A stretch of DNA of 64,000 bases from an uncultured Candidatus Melainabacteria bacterium. GTDB taxonomy: Bacteria; Cyanobacteriota; Vampirovibrionia; Gastranaerophilales; Gastranaerophilaceae. The notes below the pieces were generated by a model. It did not search any database. It was not told the origin of the DNA and worked only from the letters and a program-made list of their open reading frames with translations. The stretch spans positions 1 through 64,000 of the forward strand of contig CAKUXO010000009.1 of NCBI GenBank assembly GCA_934700385.1, read 5' to 3'. The position numbers were made by a program, and so were the translations under genes. Within the stretch, counting starts at the first letter, position 1. Each line of letters starts with the position of its first letter. Below, one piece after another: positions 1-8,451 of this stretch.

Positions 1-41
1 ATTATCATATTTATATAAAAACACAATTCAAGAAAAAATTG

Positions 42-1157
42 CTAGTGTTTTTTAGATTTTTTCTTTATTTTAGCCTGTTCTTTAAGGGCGGTTTTTGCGT
101 TATCAATTGAATATTTTGCAACAGGTTTTTTGGTTTTTCTATCATAAAAAACAAGCCAATGACGAGCTTTTTTATCTGCAATTGAAAAAGATAATTTTCC
201 AGCCACTCTATCACCTGAAGCTATTGTTTTAAACCATAAAGAAGTATCTCCAAAAGGGCTTGGGAAGAATACTTGACCGGTATTTGAAGCTAGGGCAATA
301 TCAAAAGTTGAAAAGCTATAGTTTGTATAATTATCAATTCCTAGTGAAAGAGTAATTGTGTTTTCAACCCCAAAAGGGTCTTTTTCAAGTTGAACAGAGT
401 TAATTCTAACCCTTAATCCATCTAAAAAAAGTTCTTCTTGTTTAAAAGCGTCTTTAGAAAAAACAGGCATATCAATTTCAGATTGAACCTTTATTTTAAG
501 CTCATCCCCCGGTTTAATCATAAACCCTTCACCTTTTCTTATTATTGCCATTGTTAAACCAATAGCACCCCCAATAGCAGCACCCCCTGCTACTGTATAG
601 CCATTTGAAGCAATAGCGGCACCTAGTCCAAGAGTGTTAAGTGCAAAAAATCCACCAGCAACACCACCTAAAATAGTATAACCAGCATGGGTTGCAACGG
701 TTTTAGCAGCACCTTTAACAAGGTTATCTTTAGTTGTTAAAGAGGCTTGAATAGGAATTTCACGTCCATCAGGGGTTACAAGATAATCAAAATCGATGTT
801 AACATATCCATCTCGCCCCATATTTTTAGGATTTTCAATTACTTTAACAATGCCGTGGGCAATTGTTCCAACGGGTAAAATAATTCCTTTATCAGATTCA
901 ACATCGCTTGTAACTTCAGCGAAAAATTCATCTCCCTCTAGAGTGTAGCCTGAACTTAAAACTTGCGAAACTGTTAAATTAATTACATCTTTACTATCCA
1001 GTTTTTCAATTTCACCTGTAAAAAGTTCTTTATTTTGTTCTTGTTTAACATCTGACTTTTCAACACGACCACTCATGCCTTCAGCAAAAGATATTTGCAT
1101 ATTTAAAAAGGCAAAAAGTGAAAATAATATGAATATTTTTTTAAAATTAATCCCCAT
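42..1157 (-). CDS. Secreted protein of unknown function with a glycine-rich hydrophobic segment
   Basis: I do not recognise the family. The protein starts with a signal peptide (KKIFILFSLFAFLNMQISFA, then EG), so it is probably exported. A middle part of about 60 residues is rich in Gly and Ala and could span or insert into a membrane; beta-rich segments lie on both sides, and the C-terminus is very basic (ends KKKSKKH). The ATG at 1157 is preferred because it puts the signal peptide at the N-terminus. An upstream GTG at 1208 would add 17 residues. Neither start has a clear Shine-Dalgarno site; a TATAAT lies 12 bases before the ATG. It is divergent from the HIT gene, and its downstream neighbour is outside the window. 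Confidence 0.7.
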   Translation of the reverse strand: MGINFKKIFILFSLFAFLNMQISFAEGMSGRVEKSDVKQEQNKELFTGEIEKLDSKDVINLTVSQVLSSGYTLEGDEFFAEVTSDVESDKGIILPVGTIAHGIVKVIENPKNMGRDGYVNIDFDYLVTPDGREIPIQASLTTKDNLVKGAAKTVATHAGYTILGGVAGGFFALNTLGLGAAIASNGYTVAGGAAIGGAIGLTMAIIRKGEGFMIKPGDELKIKVQSEIDMPVFSKDAFKQEELFLDGLRVRINSVQLEKDPFGVENTITLSLGIDNYTNYSFSTFDIALASNTGQVFFPSPFGDTSLWFKTIASGDRVAGKLSFSIADKKARHWLVFYDRKTKKPVAKYSIDNAKTALKEQAKIKKKSKKH

Positions 1158-1264
1158 AATCTGATTAACATTATAGTACTTACAAAAATTAATTAAAATA
1201 TTTTTCACATTTTTTCATATTTTTAATTTATAATTTTATTAGAAGATAAATATTTGAGGTGATT

Positions 1265-1573
1265 ATGGAAAACTGTATTTTTTGTAAAATTTTAAATAAA
1301 GAAATCCCATCTAAATTTGTTTATGAAGATGAATTTTGCTTTGCAATTAATGATATTAACCCAAAAGCAAAAAAGCATATTTTAGTTATTCCAAAGGTTC
1401 ATATTAAATCTTTAAACGAAGTAAAAGACTTAACTTTAATGACTCATTTATTTGAAGCAATCAGAAAAATCAATCTTCAAGAAAATATAGTTGATTTTAA
1501 AACATTAATTAATACTGGGCGTGGTGCCGGTCAAGAAGTTGATCACTTACACATTCATATTTTAGCTGATTAA
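1265..1573 (+). CDS. HIT family protein (HinT-like nucleotide hydrolase)
   Basis: The 102-residue protein has the HIT family layout: an N-terminal CIFCKI motif and the C-terminal histidine triad HLHIHIL (His94, His96, His98), preceded by NTGRGAGQ. HinT-type proteins hydrolyse nucleoside phosphoramidates and acyl-adenylates in the cytoplasm; that role is from the family. It ends soon after the triad (HILAD), slightly shorter than most HinT proteins. The ATG at 1265 is chosen because GAGG lies five bases upstream; an in-frame GTG at 1259 overlaps that site. The stop is two bases before the next gene, so the two are probably cotranscribed. Confidence 0.92.
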   Translation: MENCIFCKILNKEIPSKFVYEDEFCFAINDINPKAKKHILVIPKVHIKSLNEVKDLTLMTHLFEAIRKINLQENIVDFKTLINTGRGAGQEVDHLHIHILAD

Positions 1574-1575
1574 AA

Positions 1576-2124
1576 ATGATTAACACTATTTTATTATCAA
1601 AAAAAGAACTAAGAAAACTTGCGCTTGATAAAAGAAAATCTCTAGCGCAAGATGGTTCTATTCTTAAAAAATCAAGATTAATCGTTGATAAAATAGTTAA
1701 TTCATCAGAATTTAAAAAAGCTAAAAATATCGCTCTTTATGTTCCAATTAAAAATGAAATAGATTTAACACAATTATTAAAAATTGAAGATAAAAATTTC
1801 TTTTTACCTCGTTGTAATGGTGAAAATCTTGAATTTGTAAAATATTTTGATAAAAATTCTTTAAAAATCGGCGCTTTTAATATCCTAGAACCACAAGGCG
1901 ATAAAATTAACCCTGAAATTTTAGATATAATCTATATTCCAGCCCTAATGGCAAACGAAAAAAACTATCGCCTTGGTTATGGAAAAGGTTTTTATGATAG
2001 ATTTTTTAGAAATAACACGATAAAGGCAATTAAAAATATTGTTTTATCAAAAGAATTTATTACAAATGATTTTGTTCAAGAGGGGTTTGATATTCCTTGC
2101 GATAAATTAATTTGTGAAGTTTGA
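1576..2124 (+). CDS. 5-formyltetrahydrofolate cyclo-ligase
   Basis: This enzyme converts 5-formyltetrahydrofolate to 5,10-methenyltetrahydrofolate using ATP, returning stored folate to one-carbon metabolism. The 182-residue length fits the family. The signature YRLGYGKGFYDRF at residues 131-143 is the conserved substrate and nucleotide loop, and the Lys/Arg-rich N-terminus (KKELRKLALDKRKSL) matches the usual start. It begins two bases after the HIT gene with no Shine-Dalgarno of its own, which suggests translational coupling. Confidence 0.93.
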   Translation: MINTILLSKKELRKLALDKRKSLAQDGSILKKSRLIVDKIVNSSEFKKAKNIALYVPIKNEIDLTQLLKIEDKNFFLPRCNGENLEFVKYFDKNSLKIGAFNILEPQGDKINPEILDIIYIPALMANEKNYRLGYGKGFYDRFFRNNTIKAIKNIVLSKEFITNDFVQEGFDIPCDKLICEV

Positions 2125-2131
2125 TAAAAAA

Positions 2132-2160
2132 TTGCCTATTTTTAAAAAATATCTTATAAT
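2132..2160 (+). promoter_or_regulatory. Sigma70-type promoter of the PilZ/TPR/permease operon, predicted leaderless
   Basis: TTGCCT (2132-2137), a 17-base spacer and a perfect TATAAT (2155-2160). The ATG at 2167 follows after only six bases with no Shine-Dalgarno, so transcription should begin at or next to the start codon. Confidence 0.75.
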
Positions 2161-2166
2161 CAGCCT

Positions 2167-2748
2167 ATGGAAGAAATAAGACTAAAACAATGTGTAGCTA
2201 TTTTAACCCCTCTTAAAAAAGAGATTTTAGGGGTTATTTCTGATTTTTCTCATGATAGAGTTTTAATTAAAATTGAAAATAATTATCTTGAAACCGCTTC
2301 AAAATTAGCTGAATTAGATGAAGTTATTGTTATTGTCTTAACTCATTTAGGTAGAAGAACAATGAAAACAATTGTTATCAGTCCTTTAAACTCTAAAAAT
2401 CAGATATTACTTGAAAATAGACCATCTGATATAGTTGAACAAAAAAGAGCTTATGTTCGAGTTAAAACAAATATTCCATTTATTATTGAATTTAATCAAA
2501 AATATTTTAAATGTAAGATGGAAGATATGTCTTGCGTGGCTATTGCCTTCCATTCTGACCAAGAATTTAAAAAAGATGACGTTATAAAAATCAGCTTTTC
2601 AAAGGAATTTTTTGAAAAAGACATAAAATGTATGGCAAAAATTTATAAATTCTATAATAATATATATGTTGCTAAATTTTGTGACTTAAATATTTACGAT
2701 GAAGATAGACTAGTTAAATACATATTTCGCAAAATGACAAAGAAATAG
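2167..2748 (+). CDS. PilZ-like (YcgR-type) protein, possible c-di-GMP receptor
   Basis: The 193-residue protein looks like a YcgR-type two-domain protein: a beta-rich N-terminal part to about residue 85, then a PilZ-like part. The RxxxR motif is present (RAYVR, residues 94-98). The second PilZ motif, D/N-x-S-x-x-G, appears as DMSCVA (Asp120, Ser122, Ala125), so the last glycine is replaced. c-di-GMP binding is therefore plausible but not assured. PilZ proteins usually couple c-di-GMP to motility or envelope functions, but no flagellar or pilus gene is nearby. It is the first gene of a run to about 8388 and has its own strong promoter. Confidence 0.75.
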   Translation: MEEIRLKQCVAILTPLKKEILGVISDFSHDRVLIKIENNYLETASKLAELDEVIVIVLTHLGRRTMKTIVISPLNSKNQILLENRPSDIVEQKRAYVRVKTNIPFIIEFNQKYFKCKMEDMSCVAIAFHSDQEFKKDDVIKISFSKEFFEKDIKCMAKIYKFYNNIYVAKFCDLNIYDEDRLVKYIFRKMTKK

Positions 2749-2760
2749 TGGAGTAATATT

Positions 2761-4353
2761 TTGGAAGATATTAAAAAAATTGATAAAAAGTTAAATAAAC
2801 TTACTAAAAAAGGTGATATTCAACAAGCTATTGAATATTGTCAAAGCCTTTTATTAAATGAACCGACTGATACTAATCTTCATATTCGTCTTGGGGATTT
2901 ATATCTTGATTGGCACCTTGATATTTATCAAGCTAAACAATACATTGATGAAGCGATAACAGAATATCAAAAAGCTGCTGAAGTTTTAATTGATAACGGT
3001 GAAATATATTATAAAATCGGGCTTGCACTTTATTATAAAGGTGAATTAGATAAAGCAATTAACTATTTTAATATTGCCATAGATAAAAAAGCGCCAATTT
3101 CACAATGTCATTATATGATTGCTAATTGCTTAAAGAAAAAAGATAGATTTTCTGACGCCTTAGAACACATTGATATTGCGCTTAAAAACACATTTTTAAA
3201 TTCATCAAGAATTCATTATTCAAAATATCGTCTTTTAAATGCTCTTTATTTTAAAAGCAATAAAAAGCGCCTTAAAAGCTATATAGAGCTTTTATTATCA
3301 TATTTCACGCTTCCATTTGATAAAGAAGCAAAAAAGATTATAAAAGAAAAATTTAAATGGCTTAAAATTCTTCCTGCTATCTTAAAAGCAGATGGTTTCT
3401 TTGCAGCAGGTGACATTGATAGCGCCTTTAGGACTTATTCAAATGCAATTGATGCCATGCCAGGGTTCCCAATTTTATATAACCTTTTAGGGGATTGTTA
3501 TAAAAAAGCGGGAAAATTTGAAGAAGCAATAATTGAATATAAAATGGCTTTGTGGCTTGATAACCTTAATTATGGCGCATATTCAGGTTTAGTTCAAACT
3601 TATGAAGAATTAGGTGATTATGATAACGCTATTTTAAATTATGAAAAATTTATCAAAATTCATCCTAATAACGCAGTTTTACATTCTAATGTTGCTAATT
3701 TATATTTTATGAAAGGTGAAGCTGAAAAAGCAGTTTCACATTATCAAGCAGCTATAACAATCAACCCAAAACCCGATTGGACAGCAATTGTTGCTCAAAC
3801 ATTAGGTTATATTCAACAAAACGTTATTAAAAATTACGATTGCGCTATTGCAAACTATAACATGGCAAACGCACTTTCACCTAAGGAAATGGATATTTAT
3901 ATCTCTTTAGGCAGTGCTTTTTATGATAATGAAGATTATAAAAACGCTTTAATTGTCTATAGACGTGCTCTTGAATTAGAACCTACAAACTCAAAAATTC
4001 ATTGTAACCTTGGATATTTATACTGGGGCATGGGCGATCTTGAAGAAGCAATTAAAGAATATAAATTATCTATCAAATTCGACCCAACTTATGATATTGC
4101 TTATAACAATCTTGGTGTAATATATCTTGATGACCTTGTTCAACTTCAATTTGCAATTGAATGTTTTGATAAAGCGGTTGAATGTAATCCTAATTATGCC
4201 CTTGCTTATTATAACTTAGGCAGATGTTACGCTCTTAAAAATGAAAACATAGAAGCTGCTAAATATTTCCAACAAGCTATGGATGTAAATAATATTACAA
4301 ATGAAATTGACCCTAAAGACATTCAAGAAAGATTAAATAACCTTTTTAGCTAA
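2761..4353 (+). CDS. TPR repeat protein
   Basis: A 530-residue protein made almost entirely of tetratricopeptide repeats. Typical units run from about residue 30 to the end, for example AYYNLGRCYALKNENIEAAKYFQQAM near the C-terminus (motif core YYNLGRCYALKN). There is no signal peptide or membrane segment, so it is probably a cytoplasmic scaffold; the partner is unknown. Translation starts at TTG (2761), supported by GGAG about eight bases upstream, and the gene follows the PilZ-like gene by 12 bases. It may work with the second TPR protein encoded at 7132, but that is only inferred from operon position. Confidence 0.88.
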   Translation: MEDIKKIDKKLNKLTKKGDIQQAIEYCQSLLLNEPTDTNLHIRLGDLYLDWHLDIYQAKQYIDEAITEYQKAAEVLIDNGEIYYKIGLALYYKGELDKAINYFNIAIDKKAPISQCHYMIANCLKKKDRFSDALEHIDIALKNTFLNSSRIHYSKYRLLNALYFKSNKKRLKSYIELLLSYFTLPFDKEAKKIIKEKFKWLKILPAILKADGFFAAGDIDSAFRTYSNAIDAMPGFPILYNLLGDCYKKAGKFEEAIIEYKMALWLDNLNYGAYSGLVQTYEELGDYDNAILNYEKFIKIHPNNAVLHSNVANLYFMKGEAEKAVSHYQAAITINPKPDWTAIVAQTLGYIQQNVIKNYDCAIANYNMANALSPKEMDIYISLGSAFYDNEDYKNALIVYRRALELEPTNSKIHCNLGYLYWGMGDLEEAIKEYKLSIKFDPTYDIAYNNLGVIYLDDLVQLQFAIECFDKAVECNPNYALAYYNLGRCYALKNENIEAAKYFQQAMDVNNITNEIDPKDIQERLNNLFS

Positions 4354-4388
4354 TTTAAAAGTTTGATTTATTAAGTTAGGATAATTAG

Positions 4389-5354
4389 ATGAAAACTTGG
4401 GCTTACATATTAAAAAGAATTTTGGGAAGTATTCCTATGTTATTCATCGTTTCATTGATGAGTTTCTTTTTAATACGCTTATCTCCGATTGATCCTTTGG
4501 CTCAAATGAAATTAAATCCTGCTATAAGTAAAGAAACAATCGATAAAGAAACTCGCCGACTTGGGCTTGATAGACCAATTATTGTTCAATATGCCCTTTG
4601 GCTTAAAAACTTTTTAAAGGGCGATATGGGTTATTGCATTGATAACACTAAAGTTAGCGCTAAAATTAAACCAAGAGTGTTAAATACCCTAGCGCTTTCT
4701 TTAACGGTAATCTTTTTTAGTTGGTTAATAGCCTTGCCACTAGGGGTTTTGGCGGCATTGTATTATAACTCATTATTTGATAAACTTTTAACCTTATTTT
4801 CAAGTATCGGAATGGCAATTCCCTCTTTTTTCTTTGCTATTTTAATGCTTCTTTTTGCCCAAAAAACGGGGTGGTTTCCATTAGGTGGTTTAACAAGTGT
4901 TGATTTTAACGAGATGAATTTATTATCTAAAACCCTTGATATCTTATGGCATTTATTTTTACCCTCTTTTGTTTTGGTTACAATTTCTCTTTCATCCCTT
5001 GCTCGCCAAATGAGAGCAAACTTATTAGATGTATTAAATTCAGAATATGTTAAATTTGCCTATGCTAAAGGGTTATCTAAATTTAAGGTAGTTTTTAAGC
5101 ATGCATTGAGAAATGCAATTAACCCAATTATCACCCTTTTAGGGTTTGAATTTGCAGGGTTGTTATCAGGAGCAGCTTTAACAGAATATGTTTTTCAATA
5201 CCCTGGGCTTGGAAAATTGATTTTAGAAGCCGTTATGCAATCTGATATTAATTTAGTTATGGCAAGTTTGATGATTGGTAGCTTGATGTTGATTTTAGGT
5301 AATTTAATAGCTGATATTCTTTTAAAATTCACCGATCCGAGGGTAGGTGTTTAA
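4389..5354 (+). CDS. Oligopeptide/dipeptide ABC transporter permease (DppB/OppB type)
   Basis: The 321-residue inner-membrane protein has the DppB/OppB pattern: an N-terminal membrane helix (AYILKRILGSIPMLFIVSLM), the TPR-N-like periplasmic part with LGLDRPI, five more hydrophobic segments, and the cytoplasmic EAA loop for the ATPase (YVKFAYAKGLSKFKVVFKHA, residues about 220-240). It would form a channel with the next gene product. No substrate-binding protein or ATPase gene is in this operon, so the partners must be elsewhere. It joins the next gene with no gap. Confidence 0.93.
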   Translation: MKTWAYILKRILGSIPMLFIVSLMSFFLIRLSPIDPLAQMKLNPAISKETIDKETRRLGLDRPIIVQYALWLKNFLKGDMGYCIDNTKVSAKIKPRVLNTLALSLTVIFFSWLIALPLGVLAALYYNSLFDKLLTLFSSIGMAIPSFFFAILMLLFAQKTGWFPLGGLTSVDFNEMNLLSKTLDILWHLFLPSFVLVTISLSSLARQMRANLLDVLNSEYVKFAYAKGLSKFKVVFKHALRNAINPIITLLGFEFAGLLSGAALTEYVFQYPGLGKLILEAVMQSDINLVMASLMIGSLMLILGNLIADILLKFTDPRVGV

Positions 5355-6425
5355 ATGGAAAAAGTGCTTAATTTTTACAACAAACTAAAGAAAGATAAAA
5401 TTCCTTATTTTGCTTTTATAATCTTGGTTTTAATGTATTTATTAATCATTTTTGCTGATTTTTTTGCGATTTACCCATCAACCTATTCAAATCGAAAATT
5501 AGCATATCAACCTCCTAGTAATATCTATATTTTAGATAAAAACAATCACTTTAAAAAACCCTATACTTATAATTATATTAAAACTTTTAACAATGAAACC
5601 TTAAGCATTGAATATCATCAAGATAGAAGTCAAAAATATAAAATTAAATTCTTCTCAAAAGGCTATGAATATAAACTTTTTGGGTTGATTAAATGTAATC
5701 TTCACCTTATTTCAAAGCCTGAAAATTGTAATTTATTTTTATTAGGAAGTGATATCAATGGGCATGACGTTTATTCAAGACTCTTTTTTGGTGGTCAAAT
5801 TTCTTTAACCATTGGTTTTTTGGCTTTATTAATTTCTTTTCCTATTGGCGCTATTTATGGCGGTATTTCAGGTTATTTAGGCGGTGCTGTTGATAAAATT
5901 TTAATGAGAATATCTGAAGCAATTATGTCTATACCAAATTTTTATTTATTAATTATTTTAGCTTCAATTTTGCCATCTAACATGACATCTAAACAACGTT
6001 TTACCTTAATTGTTTCAATTCTTGCTTTTATCGGCTGGGCTGGTTTTTCAAGGGTAATTAGAGGCATGGTATTATCTTTAAAAAATATGGAATACATTAA
6101 ATCAATTGAAACAATTGGCGCTTCAAAAAAAAGAATTATTTTAAAACACATTCTTCCTCAAACTTCAAGCTATGTTATTATCGCTATAACTCTTTCAGTT
6201 CCATCTTATATTTTAGCTGAATCAGGGTTAAGTTTTTTAGGCTTAGGAATTCAACTACCAGACGCAAGTTGGGGAAATATGCTTAAAGAGGCGCAAGAAT
6301 TTTCAAATATTATTTATCGACCTTGGCTTTTGACCCCTGGATTTTTAATTTTTGTTGCTGTTTTGTCTTTTAACGTTTTAGGCGATAAGATAAGAGATAT
6401 ATTAGACCCAAAAATCATTAAATAA
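5355..6425 (+). CDS. Oligopeptide/dipeptide ABC transporter permease (DppC/OppC type) with long periplasmic insert
   Basis: The second permease, 356 residues. After the first helix (residues about 18-38) there is an insert of about 90 residues before the usual LGSDINGHDVYSRLFFGGQ motif, where typical DppC proteins have only about 30-40. The C-terminal permease domain has the EAA loop (MEYIKSIETIGASKKRIILKH) and ends in LGDKIRDILDPK, as in the family. The start ATG follows the stop of the DppB-type gene directly, so the two are coupled. The insert probably sits in the periplasm; its function is unknown. Confidence 0.92.
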   Translation: MEKVLNFYNKLKKDKIPYFAFIILVLMYLLIIFADFFAIYPSTYSNRKLAYQPPSNIYILDKNNHFKKPYTYNYIKTFNNETLSIEYHQDRSQKYKIKFFSKGYEYKLFGLIKCNLHLISKPENCNLFLLGSDINGHDVYSRLFFGGQISLTIGFLALLISFPIGAIYGGISGYLGGAVDKILMRISEAIMSIPNFYLLIILASILPSNMTSKQRFTLIVSILAFIGWAGFSRVIRGMVLSLKNMEYIKSIETIGASKKRIILKHILPQTSSYVIIAITLSVPSYILAESGLSFLGLGIQLPDASWGNMLKEAQEFSNIIYRPWLLTPGFLIFVAVLSFNVLGDKIRDILDPKIIK

Positions 6426-6437
6426 AAAAGGAATTAT

Positions 6438-7139
6438 ATGCTGGAAAATATACAACTGGATACAAATATAATAATTATTTTAAGATTAGCGCTTGCTGTT
6501 TTTCTATCTTTCATTTTAGGAATAGAAAGAGAATTAACAGGAAAATTCGCAGGGCTTAGAACGCATATTTTAGTTTGCGTTGGCGCTTGTATTTTTACAA
6601 TTTTATCTATTTATGGTTTTAAAATGCATGAAACCATTGGAGTTGTTGGAACAAATGACCCTGCCAGAATTGCCGCACAAGTTATTACAGGTATCGGTTT
6701 TATTGGTGCTGGTACTGTAATGCGTCATGGGAGTAATGTTTCAGGAATAACAACCGCTGCAACCCTTTGGGTTTGCGCTGCAATAGGGATGTCATCAGGT
6801 TGTGGAGAATATACAACCGCCATTATTGCAACATTTATCACTCTTGGGGTACTTATTATTATAGGTAAACTTGAAAAGACAGTTCTTTCAAAAAAGAAAA
6901 TTTTTTATACAATTTATGAAATAAGTCTATCTTTATCAATTAATGATTGTGATAAGGTTCAAGAAATTTTCCACAATGATTTTCATAAAATTTTAAAATT
7001 AAATAAAAAATTGGTTAATCATGACGAATTACATTATAGTGCAGTAGTTTTAACTAAAAAATCCTTACAGGCAATTAATGAAATATTTAAAAATATTAAC
7101 AGTGTATCATCAATTCAAATAAGAGAGTTTTATGAATAA
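6438..7139 (+). CDS. MgtC/SapB family inner-membrane protein
   Basis: A 233-residue protein with several N-terminal membrane helices and the MgtC signature: LGIERELTGK near residue 28, then GIGFIGAGTVMR and TAATLWVCAAIGMSSG. A soluble C-terminal part of about 80 residues follows, as in other MgtC relatives. MgtC proteins are linked to magnesium limitation and control of membrane energetics; in most free-living bacteria the role is unclear. It has an AAAAGGA Shine-Dalgarno and overlaps the next gene by eight bases. Confidence 0.9.
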   Translation: MLENIQLDTNIIIILRLALAVFLSFILGIERELTGKFAGLRTHILVCVGACIFTILSIYGFKMHETIGVVGTNDPARIAAQVITGIGFIGAGTVMRHGSNVSGITTAATLWVCAAIGMSSGCGEYTTAIIATFITLGVLIIIGKLEKTVLSKKKIFYTIYEISLSLSINDCDKVQEIFHNDFHKILKLNKKLVNHDELHYSAVVLTKKSLQAINEIFKNINSVSSIQIREFYE

Positions 7140-8388
7140 AGTTGAAATAAAAGATTATATAAAAACAACCTTGTTTACAACATTTCTTGTTTTTTTCTGT
7201 TGCTTGGTGGCAGAATTAAATCTTTATTTTCAAGCTGAACAAAAAGTTAAGCATGACGAACTTTCAATTAAAAATCTTGAAAAATTTTCATCTATTGAAG
7301 AATTAACTCATAAACTTGAACTTAATCCTGATAACTATATAGTTATGATTAGATTAGCTCAAATCCATGAATCTTTATATGAATTTAAAATAGCTAATAA
7401 AATCTATTCTGACGCTGTTGAAAAATCCGCAAGAGCTGACTTTGCGCTTTATTCTTATGCTTTATTTTGTGCTAATCAAAAAATGTACACCTTAGCTGCT
7501 ACTCTTGGAGAAGAAATTTCTCAACAAAATGAAAGGACAAATTTCTATAAAGCAAAGTTATATGAAAGAATTGGGGATAATTTTTCACAAGATAAAGATT
7601 TTAATGCTGCAAATAAAGCCTATCAAGTTTCTTATAAATATTCTAAAACCTTAAATAATCCAATCTTATATAATCAAATGAGAAATAAATATGCTCAATC
7701 ATATCTTGATTTAGCTGATTATCATATTAATATAAGACATTTTGATGAGGCTCTTTTAGATATTGAAAATTCTAAAAAAATTAAAGATACTCTTGAAGCT
7801 ACTTATAAATCAGCTTTGGTTTATTATGATACTGATATGAAAAAATCTCAAAGGCTTATGGCAAGTGTTTTAAGAAGAAATCCTTACCTTGTTAACCCTA
7901 CTTTATATAATAATTTGTTAAATAGATTAATTTCAGAAGCTAAACTTCAAAATGATTTAAGATATGTTGATTATTATCAAATGCAGCTTAAAAACTTTAA
8001 AAAGCTAATGAATTATTCATATATTTATAAAAACGACATAACGATTGTTAATTTAAAATTTGAAAAGAAAAAGAATTTCTATATTTTTAAAGGGGATAAT
8101 GTAATTGAATTTCAAGTTCAAAACAATCAAAATTATCCAATTAATAATCTTTTTATGTATATTGAAATATTTTGTAACAATACACTTTATAAGATTGATA
8201 AGTTCCCAAAAAACATTTCAATTACATCCGCTACTGATACAGGTGTGACAGAAAAAATACTCCTAAAACTCCCATCTGACCTTGTTTTAGATAATTTAAT
8301 CAAAGAAAAAGCAATTGTTAAATTTTATGCTAAAAAGAAAAAAATTGCCCCTTGGACTTTGGTTAAAATTATGCAATATGATTTTTAA
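7132..8388 (+). CDS. Membrane-anchored TPR protein
   Basis: A 418-residue protein with one N-terminal membrane helix (LFTTFLVFFCCLVAEL, residues about 14-30), TPR-like helices to about residue 290, and a beta-rich C-terminal region (from about 310, FYIFKGDNVIEFQVQNNQ) that looks like an Ig-like fold. The bulk is probably periplasmic. It overlaps the MgtC-like gene by eight bases and ends the operon that begins at 2167. I do not recognise a named family, so TPR is the limit of the call. Confidence 0.8.
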   Translation: MNKVEIKDYIKTTLFTTFLVFFCCLVAELNLYFQAEQKVKHDELSIKNLEKFSSIEELTHKLELNPDNYIVMIRLAQIHESLYEFKIANKIYSDAVEKSARADFALYSYALFCANQKMYTLAATLGEEISQQNERTNFYKAKLYERIGDNFSQDKDFNAANKAYQVSYKYSKTLNNPILYNQMRNKYAQSYLDLADYHINIRHFDEALLDIENSKKIKDTLEATYKSALVYYDTDMKKSQRLMASVLRRNPYLVNPTLYNNLLNRLISEAKLQNDLRYVDYYQMQLKNFKKLMNYSYIYKNDITIVNLKFEKKKNFYIFKGDNVIEFQVQNNQNYPINNLFMYIEIFCNNTLYKIDKFPKNISITSATDTGVTEKILLKLPSDLVLDNLIKEKAIVKFYAKKKKIAPWTLVKIMQYDF

Positions 8389-8451
8389 TACTGTACTTAA
8401 ATTTTTGGTTGTGTTATCTTATAAATAAACTACATTTATAAAGCGAGAACT

